The notes under the pieces are model-generated. The model did not search any database and was not told the origin of the DNA. It worked only from the letters and a program-made list of their open reading frames with translations. Below are positions 53,402 through 63,007 of a stretch of DNA of 64,000 nt, one piece after another. Positions within the stretch are counted from its first letter, which is position 1. Each line of letters begins with the position of its first letter. A program made the translations under genes and the position numbers. This stretch comes from Brachybacterium sp. Z12 (lineage in GTDB: Bacteria; Actinomycetota; Actinomycetes; Actinomycetales; Dermabacteraceae): assembly GCF_014400405.1 (NCBI RefSeq), contig NZ_CP060496.1, positions 620,001 through 684,000 of the forward strand, written 5' to 3'.

Positions 53402-55345
53402 TCACACCGCCTGCGCCGTCAGCGGGATCCGCCCACCGGCGAGCACCATGTCCACCTGGCGCTGGGAGAGCCGATGCGTCACCGCCACCTCGCGCTCGCC
53501 GATCTTCGCGCTCAGCGAGCGGCCCGCCCGCAGCGCCTCGTGCACGCCTTCGAGCACCACCTCGTCCCCGACCTTGATCGGGGCGAGATCCTCGGGGTTC
53601 TCGAACTCGAGCGGGACGATGCCGAAGTTCGCGAGGTTCTGCCAGTGGATCCGTGCGAAGCTCACCGCGATCACGGCCTGCAGTCCGAGGTAGCGCGGCG
53701 CGATCACCGCGTGCTCGCGGGAGGAGCCCTGGCCGTAGTTCTTCCCGGCCACCACCACGTGCCCGCCCTCGGTCGCGCGGGCTCGGGTGGGGTACTCGCC
53801 ATCGATCCGGGTGAAGGCGAAGTCCGCGATCCGCGGGATGTTGGAGCGGAAGGGCAGCACCTGTGAGCCCGGCCGGCAGGATCTCGTCGGTGGAGACGTC
53901 GTCCCCCATCACCAGGAGCACCGGCGCGGTGAGGCGATCGGCGACCGGGGTGAAGTCCGGCAGGGAGGAGACGTTCGGTCCCTTGACCAGTTCGACGGAC
54001 TTCGCCTCCTCCTCGGGCAGGGGAGGGATCAGCATGTCGTGGATCTGCGCATAGCTCTCGGGCAGTGTGGGCCGCGGGTAGACCATGTCGAGACTGCTCT
54101 CGAGCGTGCGCGGATCGGTGATCTTCCCGGTCAGCGCAGCGGCCGCCGCGGTCTCGGGGAGCACAGCCATACCGCGTCCTCCTCCGTGCCGGAGCGGCCG
54201 GGGAAGTTGCGAGGCATGGTGCGCAGGGAGTTGCGGCCGCTGGCGGGGGCCTGGCCCATCCCGATGCAGCCCATGCAGCCGGACTGGTGGATCCGGGCGC
54301 CTGCCGCTACGAGCGCGCCGAGCCAGCCTCCGGTGATGAGATCCGCCAGCACCTCGCGCGAGGTGGGGTTGATGTCCACGGACACGCGCGAATGGGCTTG
54401 GTGACCATCGAGGATCTCGGCGACCACGGCGAAGTCCCGCAGTCCCGGGTTCGCGGAGGAGCCGATGACCACCTGGTTCACGTCCTCTCCGGCGACCTCG
54501 GCGACCGGCACCACGTTGCCGGGGGAGGAGGGGCGTGCGATCAGCGGCTCGAGCTCGGAGAGGTTGATCTGCTCGGTGAGGTCGTAGCTCGCACCCTCGT
54601 CGGCCTCCCAGGCCTCGAACTGCTCGCCGCGGCCGACGGCCTCGAGGTAGGTGCGGGCGGAGTCGTCGGCCGGGAAGACCGTCGCGGTCGCCCCCAGCTC
54701 GGCCCCCATGTTCGCGATGACGTGCCGGTCCATCGCGTCGAGCTGCGCGAGCCCGGAGCCGTGGTACTCGATGATGCGGCCCACGCCGCCGCTGACGCCG
54801 TGGCGGCGCAGCATCTCCAGCACCACGTCCTTCGCGCTCACCCAGTCCGGCAGCGTCCCGGTCAGCTCCACGCCCCAGATCTCCGGCAGCGTGACGTACA
54901 ACGGCTGGCCGGCCATCGCCATCGCGACCTCGAGCCCGCCCACGCCGATCGCGAGCATGCCCAGCGCGCCGGCGGCGCAGGTGTGCGAGTCCGAGCCGAT
55001 CAGCAGCGCGCCGGGTCGGCCGAAGTGAGCCTGGTGGACGGGATGGGAGACGCCGTTGCCGGCCTTGGAGAACCACAGCCCGAAGCGCTCGGCCGCGGAC
55101 TGCAGGAACAGGTGGTCGTCGGGGTTCTTCTCGTCGGTCTGCAGCAGGTTGTGGTCGACGTACTGGACCGACAGCTCGGTGCGGACCCGGTCCAGGCCCA
55201 TCGCCTCCAGCTCGAGCATGACCATGGTGCCGGTGGCGTCCTGGGTGAGGGTCTGGTCGACCCGCAGCCCGATCTCGGCTCCGGGCTCCAGCGTCCCTTC
55301 GACGAGATGCGCGGCGATGAGCTTCTGTGCGACGTTGCGGGGCAT
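53402..55345 (-). pseudogene. Aconitate hydratase, two frame breaks
   Basis: Monomeric aconitase-type enzyme of about 645 residues, converting citrate to isocitrate with a 4Fe-4S cluster. Landmarks: LLIGSDSHTCAAGALGMLAI, the cluster Cys region HQSGCMGCIGMGQAPASGRN, and the swivel-domain motif AGKNYGQGSSREHAVIAPRY. The frame breaks near 54170 (before PETAAAAALTGKITDPRTLE) and near 53865 (DDVSTDEILPAG, then SQVLPFRSNIPRIADFAFTR). Loss of a TCA-cycle enzyme is improbable, so the breaks are best read as errors. Its N-terminus (MPRNVAQKLIAAHLVEGTLE) fits the short bacterial aconitase/homoaconitase class. Confidence 0.87.
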
Positions 55346-55519
55346 GGCGCTGTCCTCCTCGGAGAGCGGCTCGCCGTCGAGGCTCGTCGACGAACCTGCC
55401 TCCACCGTAGGCCTGCCCGTCCGCGAATGCCATGGTTCGGCCGTCCGGTCCCGCCCCGTCGGCCGCCCGCTCCCCGGACCGCACTTGCACCCCACGCCGC
55501 AGCATGTACTCTCTCCCGC

Positions 55520-55579
55520 ATGCAGAACCGTTGGTTTACCTATGCGATGTCGGCTCCGGAGGGGCCGGCCGCCGTATAG
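55520..55579 (+). CDS. Leader peptide with clustered aromatic codons before DAHP synthase
   Basis: A 19-codon reading frame, MQNRWFTYAMSAPEGPAAV, contains Trp, Phe and Tyr codons within five positions. It lies 109 bases before the DAHP synthase gene. Ribosome stalling on these codons when aromatic amino acids are scarce would change folding of the following RNA. Ribosome-mediated attenuators before aromatic-pathway DAHP synthase genes have been reported in Corynebacterium, and this arrangement looks equivalent. The frame is too short to be called by size alone; its position and codon content are the evidence. Confidence 0.75.
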   Translation: MQNRWFTYAMSAPEGPAAV

Positions 55580-55603
55580 CGTCCCCAACCTTCCAGAGCC
55601 GAC

Positions 55604-55629
55604 AAGGGCAGAGCACAAGCTCTGCCCTT
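55604..55629 (+). terminator. Attenuator hairpin of the DAHP synthase leader
   Basis: AAGGGCAGAGC pairs perfectly with GCTCTGCCCTT around an ACAA loop. It follows the leader peptide by 24 bases. Just before it, TCGGCTC (55550-55556, inside the leader) can pair with GAGCCGA (55596-55602), a possible competing or pause structure. Downstream U content is low, so termination may need help or the hairpin may act on translation. Confidence 0.75.
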
Positions 55630-55688
55630 CGCCATTCCCCGGCGGGCTCTGAGCATCGGGTCCGCCCCTCGAAAGGACAGGACCCACG

Positions 55689-56798
55689 ATGACGATCCTC
55701 GCCACCGCCCCCGCCGCAGCGCCCGCCGTTCCCGAGCGCCACATCGCGAGCTACACCCCGCTGCCCACACCGGCTGAGCTGCTCACCGACCTGCCCCTGA
55801 CCGCCGAGCAGGCGCAGCAGGTCGCCGCTCATCGCGAGCAGGTGCGCGCCGTGCTCGAGGGCACCGACCGGCGCCTGCTGGTCGTCGTCGGCCCCTGCTC
55901 GATCCACGACCCCGAGGCCGGGCTGGACTACGCCCGCCGCCTCGCCGCGATCCAGGCCGAGGTAGGTCAGGAGCTGCTGCTGGTGATGCGCACCTACTTC
56001 GAGAAGCCGCGCACTACCGTGGGGTGGAAGGGCCTGATCAACGACCCGCACCTGGATGGCTCCCACGACATCGCCACCGGCCTGCACCGCGCTCGGGCCT
56101 TCCTTCGCGAGGTCACGGCGCTCGGGGTGCCCTGCGCCACCGAGTTCCTCGAGCCGATCAGCCCGCAGTACATCGCGGATCTCATCTCTTGGGGCGCGGT
56201 CGGTGCCCGCACCACCGAATCCCAGATCCACCGCCAGCTCGCCTCCGGGCTGTCGATGCCGGTCGGGTTCAAGAATGGCACCGACGGCAGCGTCCAGGTG
56301 GCTCTCGACGCGGTCGCGGCGGCCTCGGCGCCGCAGTCCTTCCTCGGGATCGGAAGTGATGGACGGGCGAACCTCGTCTCCACCACCGGCAATCCCGACA
56401 CCCACCTGATCCTGCGCGGCGGCGCCGACGGCCCGAACTGGGGACCCGCCCCGGTGCACGCCGCGGCTGGGCGCCTGAGCGCACAGGGCCTGAGCCCGCG
56501 CCTGGTCATCGACGCCAGCCACGGCAACAGCGACAAGGACCACCTGCGCCAGGCCGAGGTCGCCACCATGCTCGCCGACCAGATCGCGGTGGACGGCGCG
56601 GCCGTGGCCGGGGTGATGCTCGAGAGCAACCTGGTCGGCGGCGCCCAGAAGCTCGACGTTGACCAGGGTCCCGCTGGGCTCCTGCGCGGCCAGTCCGTGA
56701 CCGACAAGTGCATGGACTGGGAGGCGAGCGAGGGCGTGCTGCGTGCGCTCGCCGGCGGAGCGCGTCGCCGCCGCGAGGCCATCCCGGGGCGCGCATGA
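55689..56798 (+). CDS. aroF: 3-deoxy-7-phosphoheptulonate synthase, class I
   Basis: DAHP synthase of 369 residues, condensing phosphoenolpyruvate and erythrose 4-phosphate as the first step of the shikimate pathway. Family motifs: LLVVVGPCSIHDPEAGLDYA, RTYFEKPRTTVGWKGLINDP, GFKNGTDGSVQVALDAVAAA, and the metal-binding RLVIDASHGNSDKDHLRQAE, QGPAGLLRGQSVTDKCMDWE. It is of the AroF/G/H type (class I) rather than the mycobacterial class II. A leader peptide and hairpin at 55520-55629 indicate control by aromatic amino acid supply, in addition to the usual allosteric inhibition. It starts after AAAGGACAGGA. Confidence 0.95.
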   Translation: MTILATAPAAAPAVPERHIASYTPLPTPAELLTDLPLTAEQAQQVAAHREQVRAVLEGTDRRLLVVVGPCSIHDPEAGLDYARRLAAIQAEVGQELLLVMRTYFEKPRTTVGWKGLINDPHLDGSHDIATGLHRARAFLREVTALGVPCATEFLEPISPQYIADLISWGAVGARTTESQIHRQLASGLSMPVGFKNGTDGSVQVALDAVAAASAPQSFLGIGSDGRANLVSTTGNPDTHLILRGGADGPNWGPAPVHAAAGRLSAQGLSPRLVIDASHGNSDKDHLRQAEVATMLADQIAVDGAAVAGVMLESNLVGGAQKLDVDQGPAGLLRGQSVTDKCMDWEASEGVLRALAGGARRRREAIPGRA

Positions 56799-56915
56799 GC
56801 GCCGTGTGCCGCGCCGATGAACATCGGGGGACGATCCTCGCAGGGACCTGTCGGGCGCGGGGGAGGGTCTAGCGTCGACAGGGCACTCATGCCCCGATCC
56901 CCAGGAGATGTGCCG

Positions 56916-57900
56916 ATGTCCCCCTCTCTCGCTCGCCGTTCCCTGCTCGGCCTCGGCACCGTCGCCGCCGGTGGAGCCGCCGCGACAGCCCTGGCGGCCT
57001 CCGCCTCCGCGGCTCCGACGGAGAAGGGCGGGGAAGAGCGCACCGAGCGTCCCGGCAGGGGCAGGGACAACCGGCCGCTGATCGGCCGGGCCCGCCGCGA
57101 TCGCCTGCACGTGATGGCGTTCAACATCCGTTACGACAACTCCGCCACCACTGAGGAGGGCGATCCGGACCACTGGCCGACCCGTCGGCCGATCCTGATC
57201 GACCTGCTCGAGCGTGAGCGGCCCACGCTCCTCGGCGTCCAGGAGGCCCTGTACGGGCAGCTGGACACGATCCGTGAGGCGCTGCCCGGCCACGAGATGA
57301 TCGGCTACGGCCGCGACGGCGGCAGCGCCGGCGAGTACTCCGCGATCTTCTACGACCCCGAGCGCCGCCTGCGCGTGCGGGAATGGGACCAGTTCTGGCT
57401 CTCCGACACCCCGGACCAGATCGGCTCCGCCAGCTGGGGCAACAACGTCACCCGCATCGTGGTGTGGGCGCGGATGGAGGACCTGGCCACGGGGCGGGAG
57501 TTCGCGATGATCAACACCCACTTCGACCACGAGTCCGAGCCCGCCCGGATCAAGAGCGCCCAGGCGATGATCGACCTGTTCGAGGGAGGCGAGCTGGACC
57601 AGCTGCCGGCGCTCGTCACCGGCGACTTCAACTCCGCCGCCCATGACTCGGGCGCGTACTCCACGCTGGTCACCGACGGCCCCACCCTCGACACCTGGGA
57701 CGCCGCGCAGAAGCAGCTCACCCCGGCCTGGGGCACGTTCCCCGCCTACGAGGAGCCCGTCGAAGGCGGGGAGCGGATCGACTGGGTGCTGGCCACCGAG
57801 CAGTTCACGATCCTCGAGGCCGCGATCAACGTCTCCACCGACCGTCACGGCGCCTTCCTCCGATCACGCCCCGGTGCAGGCGCTGGTCGCCCTGCGCTGA
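56916..57900 (+). pseudogene. Secreted endonuclease/exonuclease/phosphatase-family hydrolase, one frame break
   Basis: Tat-exported protein of about 328 residues (LARRSLLGLGTVAAGGAAAT signal, cleavage near ASAAP). The EEP fold follows: LHVMAFNIRYDNSATTEEGD, LLGVQEALYGQLDTIREALP, the ALVTGDFNSAAHDSG Asp/Asn pair, and GGERIDWVLATEQF. The frame breaks near 57862; the next frame supplies the expected catalytic end SSDHAPVQALVALR. One base in TTCCTCC restores it. Such enzymes are secreted phosphodiesterases or nucleases; substrate unknown. The ATG at 56916 has AGGAG eight bases upstream. Confidence 0.88.
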
Positions 57901-57996
57901 CGCGGAGCCGATCTTCGCGGACAGAATCCGTCCTCGGTCACTCCTAGCGTGGGGGTGCTTCCGCGATTGCTGGAGTCCCCGAGTCGAGGAGCCCCG

Positions 57997-58413
57997 ATGC
58001 CCGCCACCCTGTCCCTGTTCACCCTGTACCGCGACCCTGCCGCCGCCGTGGCCTGGCTGACCGGCGCGTTCGGCATGGAGCTCGTGAACAGCTACGGCGC
58101 TGAGGAGGGCACGCTCGACCATGCCGAGCTGCGCCTCGGCGAAGCTGTAGTGATGGTCCAGGCCGCGGCCGACGGCCAGACCGCCTCGCCCCTGGTCGAG
58201 GGCTCCACCAGCCGCGCCCCGGTGCTGTCCCTCGACAGCGAGGCCGAGGTCGATGCCCTCTTCGCCCGGGCCCGCGACGCCGCGGCCAACGTGGTCCAAG
58301 CGCCCGGGACGACGCCCTGGGGCAACTACCGCTTCGAGGTCCTGGATCCCGAGGGCCACCAGTGGTCGGTGGGCAGCTACCGGCCCGGTGAACCGTGGGA
58401 CGCGCAGTGGTGA
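57997..58413 (+). CDS. VOC-superfamily (glyoxalase/bleomycin-resistance-like) protein
   Basis: Protein of 138 residues with paired beta-alpha-beta-beta-beta units (LFTLYRDPAAAVAWLTGAFG, EEGTLDHAELRLGEAVVMVQ, then DALFARARDAAANVVQAPGT and YRFEVLDPEGHQWSVGSYRP). The last motif has the Glu/His pair typical of metal-binding or ligand-binding VOC proteins (DPEGHQWSVG). It is a stand-alone gene after the secreted hydrolase. Function not assigned. Confidence 0.9.
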   Translation: MPATLSLFTLYRDPAAAVAWLTGAFGMELVNSYGAEEGTLDHAELRLGEAVVMVQAAADGQTASPLVEGSTSRAPVLSLDSEAEVDALFARARDAAANVVQAPGTTPWGNYRFEVLDPEGHQWSVGSYRPGEPWDAQW

Positions 58414-58497
58414 GGGAATGCAATGGTGAGGGAATACCGCGGGCGGCGGCGCCGTTGAGAACTGTCCCTGCCTGCCACGCCCACTGAAGGAGCCTCG

Positions 58498-59135
58498 ATC
58501 ACCGCCGCTGTTCTGCCCACCCTCACCGCCCAGGCCCAGCACCTGATCGATCTCGGCATCCACGTCCTCGCGGGAACCTCCGCGCAGGAGTTGCACGACG
58601 CCGCCGCGCAGCTCGGCGGCGGACGCACCGACGCGCTGCTCGCACTGGACCCGTCGCTCGCGCCCGCCTCCGCCCTCGCTCCGCTGATGCGGCGCGGGGA
58701 CCGGCCCGGCTTCGTGGTCGAGGACATGACGGACGTGGACCGCTTCGATCCCACCGGCATCGAGCTGCCTGATGGGTCGGTGTACCTGGTCGAGGGTCTC
58801 GAGCGGGGTGATGACCTCAGCAACTGGACGCCCGAGGAGGCGCTGCCGGCGATCGCCGCGCGTGACCGCCCCCGCTGCTGCTCACGGAGGGACTGCACTG
58901 TGTGCTCCAGCGGCCCGAGGTGCTCGAGCGGGGCCGCTGCTTCATGACGATCGGATCGCGCCTGACCAAGCCCACCGGGAAGCTCGACTCCCGCACCCCG
59001 GCGCTGTGGATCTCCGGCGGCACCGGCCGCGACGGGAAGGACCGTAAGGACGCACCGAAGCTCGGCTGGTGCTGGTGGGGCAACCGCCACACCTGGCTCG
59101 GCATCGCCTCCGCCGCGCGCCGCAGCGGTGTCTGA
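58498..59135 (+). pseudogene. DUF5701-like protein, frameshifted and with an ATC at the start position
   Basis: Protein of about 212 residues: TAQAQHLIDLGIHVLAGTSA, MRRGDRPGFVVEDMTDVDRF, PDGSVYLVEGLERGDDLSNW, then after a break near 58882, LLLTEGLHCVLQRPEVLERG and GWCWWGNRHTWLGIASAARR. The texture matches actinobacterial DUF5701 proteins. The AAGGAG site at 58487-58492 is placed correctly for a codon at 58498, but that codon is ATC. Either ATC is used, the ATG was mutated, or the base is an error. No other start fits both the site and the family N-terminus. Confidence 0.7.
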
Positions 59136-59198
59136 GCCGGTGCACACGGGCTGATATATCCCTCGTCGGTCCGCGTCTCGCCCGGGTACTGTCCGCTC

Positions 59199-60647
59199 AT
59201 GACCACGACCCCCGCTCCCACCTGGTGGGAGGAGGAGCACGCCTCCCTGCGCGAGAGCGCCCAGGAGGATTCCGAGGCATGGGTCGACGCCGGCCCACCG
59301 TTCTCCGACGCCCTGCTGCAGCTGCTCGCAGACGCGGAGGACGCCTTCACACAGACGGGCACCGAGACCCCCGGCTGGGAGGATCCGCACCTCACCGCCG
59401 ACGGCGACGAGCGCGACAGCCTCGAGGAGGAGTACAGCCGCTGCCTCGACCCGGGCAAGTTCCGGATCCTCTGGTCCCGGACCGAGGCCTGGACCCGCGT
59501 GCTCACTGCCCGCGGCTGGGCAGACACCGACGACGGCGCACAGCTCGACTGGGCCGTGACGCCGCACGTCGACCGCTATCGCGCCACCGTGCTGCGCCCC
59601 CGTCGGTCCGGCGCGCAGCCCCTGGTCCTCGCCCGCACCGCCCCGGACGATGCAGCAGGCAGCGCCGACCTCGAAGGCAGCGAGGCCCTGATCCTCGGCC
59701 TCGTGATCGGGATCGGTGATCCGGCAGTGCCCGTGAGCACCACGCCGAACTGCGGCTGCGACGCTTGCGACTCCGGTTCCCGCGATCTGCTCGAGGAGCT
59801 CGACCGCACGCTCCTCTCGATCGTCGACGGCTCCTTCGAGACCGTGCTGAGCCCCGGCTGGACCAGCCACCGCACCTCCTTCGGTGCCGAGGGCGGCAGC
59901 GGTGATGAAGGCTCCAGCCTCTCGATGACGGTCACCGCGCAGCCCTGGGCCGAGGAGTGGACGCCGCGGCCGCTCACACCGGCGATCGGCCGGGATGATT
60001 CAGCCTGGGCGGACGAGATGCTGCGCGAGGCACGGGCAACGCTGCTGCTCGATACGGTCATCGACGTCTTCCCCGCGCCGCTCGCCGCCCGACTCCACCG
60101 CCTGCGCCCTTCACACTCGGGGACCGTGACCTCCTACCTCCGCCTCCCTCTGGCCGAGCAGCAGGTCACGGCACCGCTCGACGCACTCGAGCATCCGCCC
60201 GCCGGGTATCGCAGGGACCACCGCAGCACCGTGGTCACCGGCATGGACTTCGAGCGCGCCGCCTCGGCGCTGCGCTCCTGGGCGGTGCACCGCCGCGCGG
60301 GCCTGCAGACCAGCGCCACCCACACCCCGCTTGAGGTGGGCACCGAGGTGCGCCTGCACCTCGGCCGTCGGCCGTTCCGGATCACCGCCCCGTGCCGCGT
60401 GCTGTGGGTGATCGAGGAACCGGACCGCGCCGGCTTCGCCTACGCCACCCTGCCCGGGCATCCCGAATCCGGGATCGAGGAGTTCACCGTGACCCGCACC
60501 GCGACCGGGCAGGTGAGGTTCCACCTCGATGTCGTCTCCCGGCCCGCCACCTGGTACGCCCGGCTCGGCGCCCCGGTCTCCCGCCTCGTCCAGGAGCTCA
60601 TCACGCGTCGCTACCTGCGTGCCCTGTCCACCCCTCCGGCCCCCTGA
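59199..60647 (+). CDS. Two-domain protein, DUF6226-like and DUF1990-like
   Basis: Protein of 482 residues that seems to fuse two domains usually met separately. The first 270 residues (LEEEYSRCLDPGKFRILWSR, TEAWTRVLTARGWADTD, and a Cys cluster PNCGCDACDSGSRDLLEELD) resemble DUF6226. From about residue 295 a DUF1990-like domain follows (RPSHSGTVTSYLRLPLAEQQ, HHRS-type VVTGMDFERAASALRSWAVH, FAYATLPGHPESGIEEFTVT). The CGCDAC pattern could bind zinc. No frame break is evident at the junction. Both families lack a known function. It stands between the DUF5701 gene and cstA. Confidence 0.7.
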   Translation: MTTTPAPTWWEEEHASLRESAQEDSEAWVDAGPPFSDALLQLLADAEDAFTQTGTETPGWEDPHLTADGDERDSLEEEYSRCLDPGKFRILWSRTEAWTRVLTARGWADTDDGAQLDWAVTPHVDRYRATVLRPRRSGAQPLVLARTAPDDAAGSADLEGSEALILGLVIGIGDPAVPVSTTPNCGCDACDSGSRDLLEELDRTLLSIVDGSFETVLSPGWTSHRTSFGAEGGSGDEGSSLSMTVTAQPWAEEWTPRPLTPAIGRDDSAWADEMLREARATLLLDTVIDVFPAPLAARLHRLRPSHSGTVTSYLRLPLAEQQVTAPLDALEHPPAGYRRDHRSTVVTGMDFERAASALRSWAVHRRAGLQTSATHTPLEVGTEVRLHLGRRPFRITAPCRVLWVIEEPDRAGFAYATLPGHPESGIEEFTVTRTATGQVRFHLDVVSRPATWYARLGAPVSRLVQELITRRYLRALSTPPAP

Positions 60648-60951
60648 GGAGCGCCCCGCGCCCATCTCGGTGAAGCGTGACCTCAGGAGTCCAGGTCGTG
60701 CCGCAGGACGTGGACGACCACGCCGATCGTCAGCGGCGGGGCCCGAGGCTACCAGCGCGCATGCGCGCCACGTGGGTCTCAGCCACGTCACGCTCCGGAA
60801 ACCTCCCCCACAGCGGCGGGGGAGTCGGTTAGCGTGACCCCATCGCGCGCGACGAGGACGCGAAAGCTGACCAGCGGGCCCCGGCCCGTCGGCCCCCAGC
60901 TCGTGGTCCCCGCCGTGGACCGTTCCCCACCCACGACAGGAAGGCCTCCTG

Positions 60952-62666
60952 GTGAACTCCCTGATCCTCGCAGTCGTCGGCATCGCCATGATGGTCGCCG
61001 GCTATCTGCTCTACTCCCGATTCCTCGGCAGGCGCGTCTACAAGCTCAGCGCCTCCTTCCGCACTCCCGCCCATGAGCTGCAGGACGGGGTCGACTTCGT
61101 CCCCACCAACAAGTTCATCCTGTGGGGCCACCACTTCACCTCGGTCGCCGGCGCCGCACCCATCGTCGGCCCCGCCGTCGCCGTGATCTGGGGCTGGCTG
61201 CCGGCCTTCCTCTGGGTCACGCTCGGCACCGTCTTCTTCGCGGGCATGCACGACCTGGGCGCCCTGTGGGCCTCGGTGCGCAACCGCGGCCAATCCATCG
61301 GCACCCTGTCCGCGCGCTACATCGGCAAGCGCGGCAGCCGCCTGTTCCTGGTGGTCATCTTCCTGCTGCTGCTCATGGTCAACGCCGCGTTCGCCGTGGT
61401 CATCTCCGGCCTGCTGGTCTCCACCCCCACCTCCGTGATCCCCACCTGGGGCGCGCTCGTGGTCGCCGTGCTGATCGGTCAGGCGATCTATCGCTTCAAG
61501 TGGAACCTGCCGATCGTCTCCGTGATCGGCGTGATCGCGCTGTACGGCCTGATCCTGCTCGGTGACAGGTTCCCGGTGGTGCTGCCCGAGACGGTGCTCG
61601 GGCTGTCAGCCGAGGCGTTCTGGATCCTGGTGCTGTTCGTCTACGCCGCGATCGCCTCGGTGCTGCCGGTGTGGGTGCTGCTCCAGCCGCGCGACTACAT
61701 CAACGGCCTGCAGCTGTTCATCGGCCTGGGACTGCTCTACGGCGCGGTGCTGATCTTCCAGCCCGAGCTGGTCGCCCCAGCGATCAACGCGAACGTCCCC
61801 GACGGGACCCCGGCATCATGCCGCTGCTGTTCGTGACCATCGCCTGCGGTGCGATCTCCGGCTTCCACGGCGTGGTCTCCTCCGGCACCTCCTCGAAGCA
61901 GCTCGACAAGGAGACCGACGCCCGGTTCGTGGGCTACTTCGGGGCAGTGGGAGAGGGGCTGCTGGCCCTCGGCGCGATCATCGCCACCACCGCGGGCTTC
62001 CGCACCCTCGCGGACTGGGAAGCGGTGTACACCGCCTTCAACGAGGGCGGCGTCGCAGCCTTCGTGACCGGCGGCGGCGCGATCCTGAACGCGGGCCTCG
62101 GCATCCCCACCTCGCTGTCGGCCACGATCCTGGCCACCATGGCAGTGCTGTTCGCCGCGACCACGATGGACACCGGCGTGCGCCTGCAGCGCTTCGTGGT
62201 CCAGGAGATCGGGCAGGTCGTGGGAGTGAAGCTGGGAACGCTGGTCGCGACGTTGATCGTGCTGGCGGTCTGCCTGGGCCTGGCCTTCAGCGCAGGAGCC
62301 GACGGCGCCGGCGGCATGATCATCTGGCCGCTGTTCGGCACCACCAACCAGATCCTCGCCGGGCTGACCCTCGCGATCCTCGCGGTGATGCTGATGCGCA
62401 AGCGCCGCCCGGTGCTGCCGATCATGATCCCGCTGCTGTTCGTCCTGTTCGTCAGCGTGTACGCGGCGCTGATCCAGCTGGGCAGCTTCTACCGTGAGGG
62501 CAACTGGCTGCTGCTGATCATGGACCTGGTGATCGTGGTCGCCGCCGTGTGGGTGATCGTCGAATCCGCGATCGCCCTGAAGCGGGCCCACGCCTCTGAG
62601 CCGGAACCTGATCTGGATGAGGACGAGCTGGACTCCGTCTCGGCGGACGGCGGCTCCGGCGAGTGA
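60952..62666 (+). pseudogene. cstA: CstA-family carbon-starvation transporter, one frame break
   Basis: Integral membrane protein of about 571 residues with some 14-16 helices. Family signatures: GVDFVPTNKFILWGHHFTSV, AGAAPIVGPAVAVIWGWLPA, VFFAGMHDLGALWASVRNRG, GFHGVVSSGTSSKQLDKETD and LFGTTNQILAGLTLAILAVM. The frame breaks near 61812; one C added to ACCCC restores GTPGIMPLLFVTIACGAISG. CstA proteins take up peptides or pyruvate on starvation. The GTG start at 60952 follows AGGAAGG. The stop overlaps the cory-CC-star start (GTGA), so a three-gene operon follows. Confidence 0.9.
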
Positions 62667-63007
62667 GCCCGCAGTCCCCACACACTCCCGTCGGCGGGTC
62701 CCCGGACGGACCCGCCGACGGGGTGGCCCCCGCCGCGGCACGTCCCTCCCTCAGGGAGCGCTGGCGTGCCTTCAGTGACGGCCTGCACGAGTTCTACGTG
62801 GCCCCCTACCGGCGCACCTTCGCCCGCGCTCAGCGCGATGAGGACGATCTGTTCCGCATGCTCGTGATGAGCGAGCTGCTGGGCGTGCCCAACCCCGCCG
62901 CCTACTACACCGCAGAGCTGCTGCCCGTGCTGTACGACAGCTTCCACGACTGGCATCGCCGGATGGGGATGGAGCGTTCACCGCTGGAGGACTACCGATG
63001 CTGCTGA
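62663..63007 (+). CDS. cory-CC-star protein
   Basis: Small protein of 114 residues ending in two cysteines directly before the stop (EDYRCC), the mark of the actinobacterial family called cory-CC-star. The body reads [20 protein letters not shown], then [20 protein letters not shown] and [20 protein letters not shown]. It overlaps cstA at its start and the ArsA-like ATPase at its end (the ATG at 62998 lies inside its last codons). Known neighbours of the family are exactly these ATPases. Function is unknown; the terminal CC suggests metal, thiol or membrane-anchor chemistry. Confidence 0.85.
   Translation: MSPQSPHTPVGGSPDGPADGVAPAAARPSLRERWRAFSDGLHEFYVAPYRRTFARAQRDEDDLFRMLVMSELLGVPNPAAYYTAELLPVLYDSFHDWHRRMGMERSPLEDYRCC

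Noticed and set aside
55536-57848. A 770-residue open frame on the minus strand across DAHP synthase and the EEP hydrolase
   Set aside because: It is antisense to two well-supported genes and has only the Gly/Val/Arg/Gln composition produced by high-GC codon third positions. It contains no known motif.
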